Source: DATAXV01 sp036272915
Lineage (GTDB): Bacteria; Chloroflexota; Dormibacteria; Dormibacterales; Dormibacteraceae
Length of the DNA stretch: 47,253 nucleotides
Assembly: GCA_036272915.1 (NCBI GenBank)
Contig: DATAXV010000126.1
Span: 1 to 47,253, forward strand
Direction: 5' to 3'
In this document: positions 41,111 to 47,253 of the stretch, one piece after another
How positions within the stretch are numbered: position 1 is the first letter of the stretch
Layout: each line of letters opens with the position of its first letter
Notes under the pieces: model-generated
Told to the model about the DNA's origin: nothing
Databases searched by the model: none
Seen by the model: only the letters and a program-made list of their open reading frames with translations
Translations under genes and position numbers: made by a program

Positions 41111-43228
41111 ATGACAACGGCGACGGCATCACGGCTGGCCTGGGCCTTCGGCATCCTCGGCGTGGTGCTCACCGTCGCCGCCCTGGTCCTGGTCGCCCTC
41201 GACTGGCGGGCGGGCCCCAACGCCGCCACCGGCCAGCTCGCCTGGTTCCTGGACACCGTCATCGCCGGGTCCCTGGGCCTGCTGATCGCGACCCGCCGGC
41301 CACGCAACCCGATCGGGTGGCTGCTCCTCGCCATCGGCCTCGGCAACGCCGTCTACCTGGTCGCCGACTTCGCCGCCATCCGCGGCCTCCTCAGCGGCGT
41401 CCCCGCCCGGAGCTGGCCGGCCTGGGGAGGCTGGGTCTTCAACTGGATCGGCGGCACCGGCGCCGCCCTGCTCGCCTTCCTGATCCTCTTCTTCCCCGAC
41501 GGCAGGCTCCCCTCGCCACGCTGGCGCTGGGCGCTCTGGGTGGGGATACTGGTCGGAATCGGGATCACCGTTCTCTCGATGCTGGCCCCCGCCCCGGTCC
41601 AGCTGTCGGCGGGTCTCCCCGAGGTGCCCAATCCGATCGGTCTCCGCGCCAGCAACCAGCTCCTCAACGCGGGGTCCGACGCCATCATCCTCAGCCTGCT
41701 GATCCCGGCGGCGGCGGTCGTCACCCGTCTGCGCCGGGCGCGGGGCCTCGCCCGCCAGCAGCTCATCTGGTTCGCCCTGGTCGCCGCCGTGACCGTGGCG
41801 CTGGTCGTGATCAGCATCCCCCTCGGCGTGATCTCGCAGCCCGTCGGCTCCACCGTGTCCGCCCTCGCCTTCGATCTCGGCATCGGCGTGCTGCTGCCCG
41901 CCACCATCGGTATCGCCGTCATCAAGGACGGCCTCTACGACATCGACCTCTTCATCAGCCGGGCCGTCGTCTACGCCTCCCTCGCCGTCTTCATCACCGC
42001 CGTCTACATCGGCATCGCCGTCGGCATCGGCGACCTGATCGGCTCCGGGGGCAGGCCCAACCTCGCCCTCTCCATCCTCGCCACCGCCGTCGTCGCGGTC
42101 GGCTTCCAGCCCGTCCGCCACCGCGTGCAGCGGCTGGCCAATCGCCTCGTCTACGGCCAGCGGGCGACCCCCTACGAGGTGCTCAGCGAGTTCTCGGGAA
42201 GGGTCGCCGACGCCTATGCCGCCGAGGGCGTCCTGACCCGGATGGCCCGGGTGCTGCAGGAGGGCACCGGTGCCGAGCGGGCCGTGGTCTGGCTCCGCGA
42301 CAGCGATCAGCTCCAGCCCGCCGCCGCCTACCCCGAGCTCGGCGACGCCCCCGCGCCGGTGACCATGGCCGACGGCGTCCTACCCCCGTTCCCCGGCGCC
42401 GAGCACACGGTCGAGGTGCGACACCAGGGCGAATTGCTCGGCGCGATCACAGTCAGCAGCCACCGCGGCGAGTCGCTGACCCCGATCGAGACCAAGCTGA
42501 TCGACGACCTCGCCCGCCAGGCGGGTCTGGTCCTCAAGAACGTCGGCCTCACCGCCGAGCTCAGCCACCGGGTCGACGAGCTGCGCGTCTCCCGGCAGCG
42601 GCTGGTCAGGACCCAGGACGAGGAGCGGCGCCGGCTCGAGCGCAACCTCCACGACGGCGCCCAGCAGCACCTGGTCGCGCTCAAGGTCAAGCTCGGCCTG
42701 GTCCAGGCCCTGACCGACCGCAACCCGGAGCGGGCGACGGCGATGCTGGAGCAGCTGGAGGGCGACGCCGACCAGGCGCTGGACACCCTGCGCGACCTGG
42801 CCCGGGGCATCTACCCCGCCCAGCTCACCGAGGCGGGGCTGGCAGCCGCCCTTCGTGCCCAGGCCGCCAGGTCGACCGTCCCCGTCGGCGTCGGGGTCGA
42901 CGGCGTCACCCGCCACCCCCTGGACATCGAGGCGACCGTCTACTTCTGCGTCCTGGAGGCGCTGCAGAACGTCCAGAAGTACGCCCGCGCCTCCCGCGCC
43001 GAGGTCCACCTCGAGGAGGTCGACGGCGAGCTCCGCTTCGCGGTCGAGGACGACGGCTGCGGGTTCGACGTGGCCGAGGTGGTGAGGGGGTCGGGGCTCA
43101 CCAACATGACCGACCGCCTGGACGCGGTCGGCGGACGGCTCCGCCTCGACTCCAGCCCGGGCCACGGCTCGCGCGTCACCGGCCGGGTGCCACTGCGCCC
43201 CCGATCGGAGGCGGCCGCCGGGGGCTGA
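41111..43228 (+). CDS. Sensor histidine kinase with intact phosphoacceptor (paralogue 4)
   Basis: A 705-residue paralogue of the 25-32 kb trio, with the same membrane block (KDGLYDIDLFISRAVVYASLAVFITAVYIG), a GAF-like region and HATPase_c (N-box EALQNVQKYA, G1 DDGCGFD). Here the HisKA_3 motif is intact: RNLHDGAQQHL with H514 as phosphoacceptor. It should autophosphorylate and could signal to the NarL-type regulator at 32308-32979. The start is ATG 41111; TAACGT lies 10 nt upstream and no SD is visible. It has no receiver gene directly beside it. Confidence 0.9.
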   Translation: MTTATASRLAWAFGILGVVLTVAALVLVALDWRAGPNAATGQLAWFLDTVIAGSLGLLIATRRPRNPIGWLLLAIGLGNAVYLVADFAAIRGLLSGVPARSWPAWGGWVFNWIGGTGAALLAFLILFFPDGRLPSPRWRWALWVGILVGIGITVLSMLAPAPVQLSAGLPEVPNPIGLRASNQLLNAGSDAIILSLLIPAAAVVTRLRRARGLARQQLIWFALVAAVTVALVVISIPLGVISQPVGSTVSALAFDLGIGVLLPATIGIAVIKDGLYDIDLFISRAVVYASLAVFITAVYIGIAVGIGDLIGSGGRPNLALSILATAVVAVGFQPVRHRVQRLANRLVYGQRATPYEVLSEFSGRVADAYAAEGVLTRMARVLQEGTGAERAVVWLRDSDQLQPAAAYPELGDAPAPVTMADGVLPPFPGAEHTVEVRHQGELLGAITVSSHRGESLTPIETKLIDDLARQAGLVLKNVGLTAELSHRVDELRVSRQRLVRTQDEERRRLERNLHDGAQQHLVALKVKLGLVQALTDRNPERATAMLEQLEGDADQALDTLRDLARGIYPAQLTEAGLAAALRAQAARSTVPVGVGVDGVTRHPLDIEATVYFCVLEALQNVQKYARASRAEVHLEEVDGELRFAVEDDGCGFDVAEVVRGSGLTNMTDRLDAVGGRLRLDSSPGHGSRVTGRVPLRPRSEAAAGG

Positions 43229-43313
43229 CCGGCCGGCCGGCGCCACCAGTCCGCACGTGGCTCGGCCGTGAGGAACGGTCGATCGGAATCCGTCCCCATC
43301 AAGGAGGCCCCCC

Positions 43314-43772
43314 ATGTCTGCCCGACCCGTCGCCGCCGACCCTCGCCCCGGATCCGCCGCGGACATTCGCGTCGCGGCCTGGGCCCGCGTCTACTCGGTC
43401 GTGTCGGTGGTGCTGACACTGCTGATCCTGGCCCAGTTCTTCGTCGCCGGGCTCGGCGTCTTCACGATCATGGACGCCAGCAACCCGACCACCGGCTCCA
43501 GCGCCTCGGACAGCTACTGGGGGCTGCACTTCTTCAACGCCTTCGCGATCCTGCTCGTGATGCTGGTCCTGGTCGGCGTGTCCTTCCTCGCCCGCAAGCC
43601 CCGGCGGACGCGGCTGCTGACGGCGCTGCTGGTGCTGCTGATCCTGCTCCAGGCGGTGCTCGCCTTCGTCTCGATCCCCCCGATCTCGGCCTTCCACATC
43701 CTCAACGCTCTGCTGATCCTGGGGGTGACCGCCTACCTGGTCATCCGCAACTGGGCGTTCGGCCGCGCCTGA
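43314..43772 (+). CDS. DUF6220-like four-helix membrane protein
   Basis: A 152-residue protein with about four hydrophobic helices (from roughly residue 28). Conserved His occur at the starts of two helices, in GLHFFNAFAILLVMLV and AFHILNALLILGVTAYL, and the overall look fits DUF6220, a family of unknown function. His pairs like this could hold heme, but nothing else supports it. AAGGAGG (43301-43307) gives an excellent SD for ATG 43314. It follows the intact kinase by 85 nt. Confidence 0.75.
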   Translation: MSARPVAADPRPGSAADIRVAAWARVYSVVSVVLTLLILAQFFVAGLGVFTIMDASNPTTGSSASDSYWGLHFFNAFAILLVMLVLVGVSFLARKPRRTRLLTALLVLLILLQAVLAFVSIPPISAFHILNALLILGVTAYLVIRNWAFGRA

Positions 43773-43820
43773 GGTCCGGGTTCGCGCGGGGTCTCGGTGG
43801 GCGTCCCCTCCGGACCCCGC

Positions 43821-44621
43821 TCAGCGGGCGGCCTCGGGCTTTCGCCCGTGGACCAGGGCCAGCGTCCAGGTGACCTGGCGCCGCTCGTACTCCTCCTGCA
43901 CGCGGCGGAGGAGGTCGGTCCGCTCCTGGCGACCGATCTCGGACCGGGCCTCCAGCATCCGGATGAAGCCGACGCGGAGGTCGGTCGCCAGCAGCGACCC
44001 GACCTGGCCGCCCCACTCCCCCACCGGCAGGCGCAGCTCCCGGCGCTCGACGTTGACCGCGCCGGCCAGGCGCAGGTAGCCGTCCAGCGACTGGTAGACC
44101 TTGCCCGAGGTGTCGAGGCCCCTGGCGTCGGCCGCCGCCACCGCCAGCTCGAGCAGGCGGTCGATCGCCGGGCCGGCGTTGTCGAGCCCGGCCACGGGTC
44201 CATCCATCAGCTCGATCCAGCCTCCGGGGCGGGTCACCCGGATCAGGTCGTGGGCGACCGCGTGCCAGGATCCGGCGGGGATGCCCAGGAAGAGCAGGCG
44301 CTGGTGGACCAGGTCGAAGCGGTCGGACAGGAAGGGCAGGCCGTGCAGAAGGTTGGCCCGGACCGGCTGGTAGCGCTCGGGCCAGCGGGGCTTGCCGGGC
44401 ACCAGGTCGACGCCGACGACATGGGCGGCGGTGAACTCCTCGGTGATGTCCCAGCCCCACTGGCCGCTGCCGGCGCCGACGTCGAGGACCAGGGCCGGCG
44501 AGCGCACCGGGGCCCGGTGGGTGGCGCCGTCCATGGCCACCCTGATCGCGTAGTGCTGCAGATCGAGCCGGTCGATCTCGCCAGCGTGCCTGGGCAGCAG
44601 GTAGGGCGCGTCTTCGCTCAC
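43821..44621 (-). CDS. Class I SAM-dependent methyltransferase
   Basis: A 266-residue methyltransferase. The N-terminal segment EIDRLDLQHYAIRVAM precedes motif I VLDVGAGSGQWGWDI, followed by VVGVDLVPGKPRWPERYQPVRANLLHGLPF and VTRPGGWIELMD. The first part, before the SAM motif, is typical of a branch that includes LaeA-like methyltransferases. The substrate is unknown. It stands alone on the minus strand, convergent with the DUF6220 gene and divergent from the HypE-like gene. Confidence 0.87.
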   Translation of the reverse strand: MSEDAPYLLPRHAGEIDRLDLQHYAIRVAMDGATHRAPVRSPALVLDVGAGSGQWGWDITEEFTAAHVVGVDLVPGKPRWPERYQPVRANLLHGLPFLSDRFDLVHQRLLFLGIPAGSWHAVAHDLIRVTRPGGWIELMDGPVAGLDNAGPAIDRLLELAVAAADARGLDTSGKVYQSLDGYLRLAGAVNVERRELRLPVGEWGGQVGSLLATDLRVGFIRMLEARSEIGRQERTDLLRRVQEEYERRQVTWTLALVHGRKPEAAR

Positions 44622-44817
44622 GGGCTCACTCTCCCTCCGACGTGTTGGCGGGCGGCCGGACGTTCTCCCCGGCCGGTCGACGGACGCGATCGCGCACCCA
44701 GGACGGCATCGCCGCGAAGCCTACGATGGGCGCGGTCGGGTGGATGCGGAGGCGTTCCGAACGCCGGACGGGCGCGGGACCGTCACCGGCCGGTTCGCCC
44801 GAGCGCCATGCTGAGGC

Positions 44818-45813
44818 ATGCCCGTTCCCGCCATCCCCCCCGGCAAGCTGCCGACCTCGCTCCTTCGCCGCCTGCTGGCTGACGGCGGGCAGCCGCGGGA
44901 GGTCCGTCTCGGTCCCGCCGTCGGCGAGGACGCGTCCGCCATCGAGGTCCCGGCCGGCGTGCTCGTCGCCAGCACCGACCCGATCACGCTCGCCGGCCGC
45001 GGCGTCGGCCGCTTCGCCGCCATCATCAGCGCCAACGACGTCGCCGTCACCGGCGCCCGGCCGAGGTGGTTCCTGGCCACGGTGCTGATGCCCCCGGGGA
45101 CTGTCGAGGCCGACCTCGAGGAGCTCTTCGCCGACATGCGATCCGCCCTCGACAGCGTCGGGGCCGCTCTGGTCGGAGGGCACACCGAGATCACGGCCGC
45201 GGTGAGCCAGCCGGTGGTGGTCGGCCAGATGCTGGGGATGGCCGAGCCTGGGCGCCTGATCTCCACCGGCGGCGTCGGCGTCGGCGACGCCATCGTCCAG
45301 ATCGGCGCCGCCCCGATCGAGGGCGCCGCGGTGCTGGCGGCGGAGGCGGCGGATCGCCTCTCGGATCTGGACCCGGCCACCCTGCGCGCCGCGGTCGGGG
45401 CCACGCTGAAGCCGGGCATCTCCGTGGTCGAGCCGGCGCTCGAGGCGGCGCGGCTCGGGGCCACCGCCCTCCACGACCCGACCGAGGGCGGGATCGCCTC
45501 GGGTCTGCACGAGATCGCCGCCGCCGGCGGTGTCGGGCTCACCGTCGAGCCGGACCGTCTGCTCTGGTTCCAGCCCGGCCTCGCCGTCTGCTCGGCCCTC
45601 GGCGCCGACCCCTGGGCGACGCTGGCCTCGGGCGCGCTGCTCGCCGCCTTCCCCGCCCGCGCCGCGGGCTCCGCCCTCGCCGAGCTCACCCGCTGGGGCC
45701 ACCCCGCGCGCCGGATCGGCACCGCCGGGGCGGGATCGGGCGTCAGGCTCGAGGACGGTCGGCCGCTGCCCTGGCCCGAACGCGACGAGGTGGCCCGCAT
45801 CCTCGCCGGATGA
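44818..45813 (+). CDS. AIR-synthase/HypE-like protein (PurM fold)
   Basis: A 331-residue protein of the PurM/HypE/ThiL ATP-binding fold. It has LPTSLLRRLL near the start, GPAVGEDASAIEVPAGVLVASTDPITLAGRGVGRFAAIISANDVAVTGARPRWFLATVLMP, and ALVGGHTEIT followed by LHDPTEGGIASGLHEIAAAGGVG: the pattern of HypE-like AIR synthase-related proteins. True HypE ends in a Pro-Arg-Ile-Cys used for CN ligand synthesis; this one ends in ARILAG and lacks that Cys, so it is not a functional hydrogenase maturation HypE. No hydrogenase genes are present. The cupin gene follows 36 nt later, probably in one transcript. Confidence 0.85.
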   Translation: MPVPAIPPGKLPTSLLRRLLADGGQPREVRLGPAVGEDASAIEVPAGVLVASTDPITLAGRGVGRFAAIISANDVAVTGARPRWFLATVLMPPGTVEADLEELFADMRSALDSVGAALVGGHTEITAAVSQPVVVGQMLGMAEPGRLISTGGVGVGDAIVQIGAAPIEGAAVLAAEAADRLSDLDPATLRAAVGATLKPGISVVEPALEAARLGATALHDPTEGGIASGLHEIAAAGGVGLTVEPDRLLWFQPGLAVCSALGADPWATLASGALLAAFPARAAGSALAELTRWGHPARRIGTAGAGSGVRLEDGRPLPWPERDEVARILAG

Positions 45814-45849
45814 CCGGCGCCGCGTCCTGCCGTGGAGGATGATCGAGCG

Positions 45850-46350
45850 ATGGGAGTGACCACCTACTCGTTCGAGGACGACGGCGCGATCCCCAACTCG
45901 CCGCTCCCGGTGCTGATCTACGGCGGCGTGGAGGAGGCGGGGGACGCGGGCAGCTGCGAGAGGATGTTCGCGAGGAACGGCTGGCTGAACTCCTGGCGCG
46001 ACAGCATCTTCCGCTTCCACCACTTCCACTCGATCTCCCACGAGGTCCTCGGCATCGTCGGGGGCTCCGCCTCGGTCATCCTCGGCGGCCCATCCGGCCG
46101 GCGGTTGGAGATCGGCCGCGGCGACGTGATCGTGCTGCCGGCCGGCACCGGCCACTGCAACGTCGGATCCAGCTCCGACCTGCTCGTCGTCGGCGCCTAT
46201 CCGGACGGGATGGCCTACGACCTACGCCGCGGCGATCGCTCCGAGTACGACGAGGTCGTCGCCAACATCCGCGCCGTGCCGTTGCCCCGGACCGACCCGG
46301 TCGAGGGCGCCGCCGGACCGCTCCGCCGGCGATGGACCGACACCGGCTGA
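45850..46350 (+). CDS. YjlB-like cupin
   Basis: A 166-residue single cupin domain. HHFHSISHEVLGIVGGSASVILGG supplies the first cupin motif and GRGDVIVLPAGTGHCNVGSSSDLLVVGAYPDG the second, matching the YjlB group. His residues of the first motif and the later His in PAGTGHC are the likely metal ligands. ATG 45850 is chosen; a GTG at 45832 is possible. GGAGG lies 11 nt upstream. Probably co-transcribed with the HypE-like gene. Function unknown. Confidence 0.87.
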   Translation: MGVTTYSFEDDGAIPNSPLPVLIYGGVEEAGDAGSCERMFARNGWLNSWRDSIFRFHHFHSISHEVLGIVGGSASVILGGPSGRRLEIGRGDVIVLPAGTGHCNVGSSSDLLVVGAYPDGMAYDLRRGDRSEYDEVVANIRAVPLPRTDPVEGAAGPLRRRWTDTG

Positions 46351-46363
46351 TCCTCGATCAGGC

Positions 46364-46386
46364 CCGGGCCGCCTCCAGCCGCCCGG
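46364..46386. terminator. Weak hairpin between convergent cupin and Rieske genes
   Basis: CCGGGC (46364-46369) and GCCCGG (46381-46386) form a 6-bp stem with an 11-nt loop in the gap between the convergent cupin and Rieske genes. No U tract. Confidence 0.3.
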
Positions 46387-46455
46387 TTCGCCGGCAGACG
46401 CCGAGATAGATCAGCACCGTCACCACGCGTCCGATCCGGCCGGGCCTGCCCCAAT

Positions 46456-46809
46456 TCAGATCTCGAGCAGGATCCGGTCCCCATCGACATGCACCGGGTA
46501 GGTGCGCAGGTGCCGGCGGCGGTCGCTCAGACAGGCGCCGCCGCGCAGCTCGAACTCCCAGCCGTGCCAGGGGCAGGCCAGGATCTCCCCCTCCCTGCCC
46601 CAGCGGAACTCCCCCGGCGGCGAGGGCAGCGTGGTCCCGCCGACGCGGCCGAGGCAGACCGGGCCGAAGGCGTGCGGGCAGACGTTGCGGACGGCCACCA
46701 CCGCACCGTCCACCTGGAAGAGCCCGATCGAGACGCCCTCGACGTCGACCAGCCGCCTGCCCTCCGGGCCCAGGTCGGCCGTCCTCGCCACCTCCACCCG
46801 CCGGCTCAC
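46456..46809 (-). CDS. Rieske [2Fe-2S] ferredoxin-like protein
   Basis: A 117-residue protein made of one Rieske domain. The cluster ligands are clear: C44-x-H46 in NVCPHAFG and C79-x2-H82 in CPWHGW. It is similar to ferredoxin components of ring-hydroxylating or related oxygenase systems, but the small oxygenase subunit is absent here. GTG 46809 overlaps the upstream amidohydrolase stop by 4 nt (GTGA). Rieske-amidohydrolase pairs occur in catabolic gene clusters, with electron transfer a likely role. Confidence 0.92.
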   Translation of the reverse strand: MSRRVEVARTADLGPEGRRLVDVEGVSIGLFQVDGAVVAVRNVCPHAFGPVCLGRVGGTTLPSPPGEFRWGREGEILACPWHGWEFELRGGACLSDRRRHLRTYPVHVDGDRILLEI

Positions 46810-47253
46810 AGGACGATCCCGTAGAGCTCGCAGGCGGTGCCGGCGAGGACGCGGGAGCGCATCTCGGCGGGCAGGGCGGAGCCGGCGAAGTCGGGCTCGT
46901 CACCGTCCCAGTGCGGGAAGTCGGAGGAGAACATCAGGATCCGCTCGGCGTCGAGCATGGCCAGCATCTGGTGGAGGTGCTGGCGGCGCTCGGGCTCCTC
47001 GAGCGGCTGGGTGGTGAGCAGGAGGTGCTCGGCGACGAGCTCGCTCGGCGGCTGTTCCAGCCAGGGGACGAGCTGGCGGAGCGCCTTCCAGTTCTTGTCG
47101 AAGCGCCAGAGCAGCGGCGGCAGCCAGCAGACCCCGGCCTCGATCATCACGAACCGCAGGGACGGGAACTTCTGGAAGGTCCCCTCGGTGACGAGGCTGA
47201 GGAGGTGGCCCCCGTAGCTCAGGACCAGGCCGGTGTGCCACTCCAGGTAGTTG
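46806..47253 (-). CDS. Amidohydrolase-family (amidohydro-rel) metalloenzyme, partial
   Basis: The C-terminal 148 residues are visible, cut at the window end. The minus-strand frame is open up to 47252. The fragment contains SGYGG-like SYGGHLLSLVTEG, FPSLRFVMIEAGVCWLPPLLWRFD and the C-terminal metal-site strand RILMFSSDFPHWDGDEP with an Asp in the usual place. This is the amidohydrolase_2 pattern of ACMSD/decarboxylase-type TIM barrels. The start is not in the window. Translationally coupled with the Rieske gene. Confidence 0.85.
   Translation of the reverse strand, partial: NYLEWHTGLVLSYGGHLLSLVTEGTFQKFPSLRFVMIEAGVCWLPPLLWRFDKNWKALRQLVPWLEQPPSELVAEHLLLTTQPLEEPERRQHLHQMLAMLDAERILMFSSDFPHWDGDEPDFAGSALPAEMRSRVLAGTACELYGIVL

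Noticed and set aside
44818..45813. Hydrogenase maturation (HypE)
   Set aside because: The C-terminal cysteine needed for CN ligand synthesis is absent and no hydrogenase or other hyp gene is in the window.
1..47253. CRISPR arrays, phage genes, toxin-antitoxin or restriction systems, rRNA, tRNA
   Set aside because: I read for regular repeats, tRNA-like cloverleaf sequences and typical defence proteins and saw none.

Overview
This is a 47 kb stretch of very GC-rich bacterial chromosome. The gene style suggests a soil-type Actinomycetota, Chloroflexota or Dormibacterota relative: GTG and TTG starts, a mixture of strong Shine-Dalgarno sites and starts with only a TANNNT box 5-9 nt upstream, and many MarR, TetR, LacI and HxlR regulators. 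I cannot name the species. I see no rRNA, tRNA, CRISPR array or phage gene.

Layout. 1-7.1 kb: end of a possible transposase, a Gfo/Idh/MocA oxidoreductase, a cytochrome P450 with a single-base frameshift near its C-terminus, an APC permease, a divergent HxlR/YceI pair, and a MarR-methyltransferase pair. 7.1-11 kb: a VOC protein divergent from a MarR regulator, a glucarate-dehydratase-like enzyme and an MFS exporter. 11.3-23.7 kb: a carbohydrate/acid-sugar region with a GH3 beta-glucosidase, a frameshifted TetX-like FAD monooxygenase, two further enolase-superfamily dehydratases flanking a heparinase II/III-like lyase, and an opposing operon LacI > SDR > Gfo/Idh/MocA > TIM-barrel isomerase > isochorismatase-like hydrolase. 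23.9-25.1 kb: a methyltransferase and a flavin/PPOX-fold protein.

25.3-33 kb is the most unusual part. Three overlapping paralogous membrane histidine-kinase-like genes keep the ATPase domain, but the phosphoacceptor histidine of the HisKA_3 motif is glutamine in all three. They are followed by a convergent stand-alone receiver and a NarL-type response regulator. A fourth paralogue at 41.1-43.2 kb keeps the histidine. 33-36.2 kb looks accessory: an MFS transporter, a decayed IS5-type transposase fragment, and a TetR regulator divergent from an NAD-dependent epimerase-like gene with two near-identical 19-bp palindromes between them.

36.3-39.6 kb forms a likely cyclic-nucleotide signalling cassette: a response regulator whose NarL-type HTH is degenerate and which is fused to a class III cyclase, divergent from a cNMP-binding protein, followed by an MBL-fold hydrolase (possible phosphodiesterase) and an overlapping phytoene-desaturase-like flavoprotein. 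43.3-47.25 kb: a DUF6220-like membrane protein, a methyltransferase, a HypE/PurM-like protein with a cupin, and a Rieske ferredoxin overlapping an amidohydrolase cut by the window edge.

The two most interesting candidate systems are the trio of histidine-less kinases with one intact paralogue, and the receiver-cyclase / cNMP sensor / MBL hydrolase cassette. Both are read from sequence motifs only. Their function is inference.
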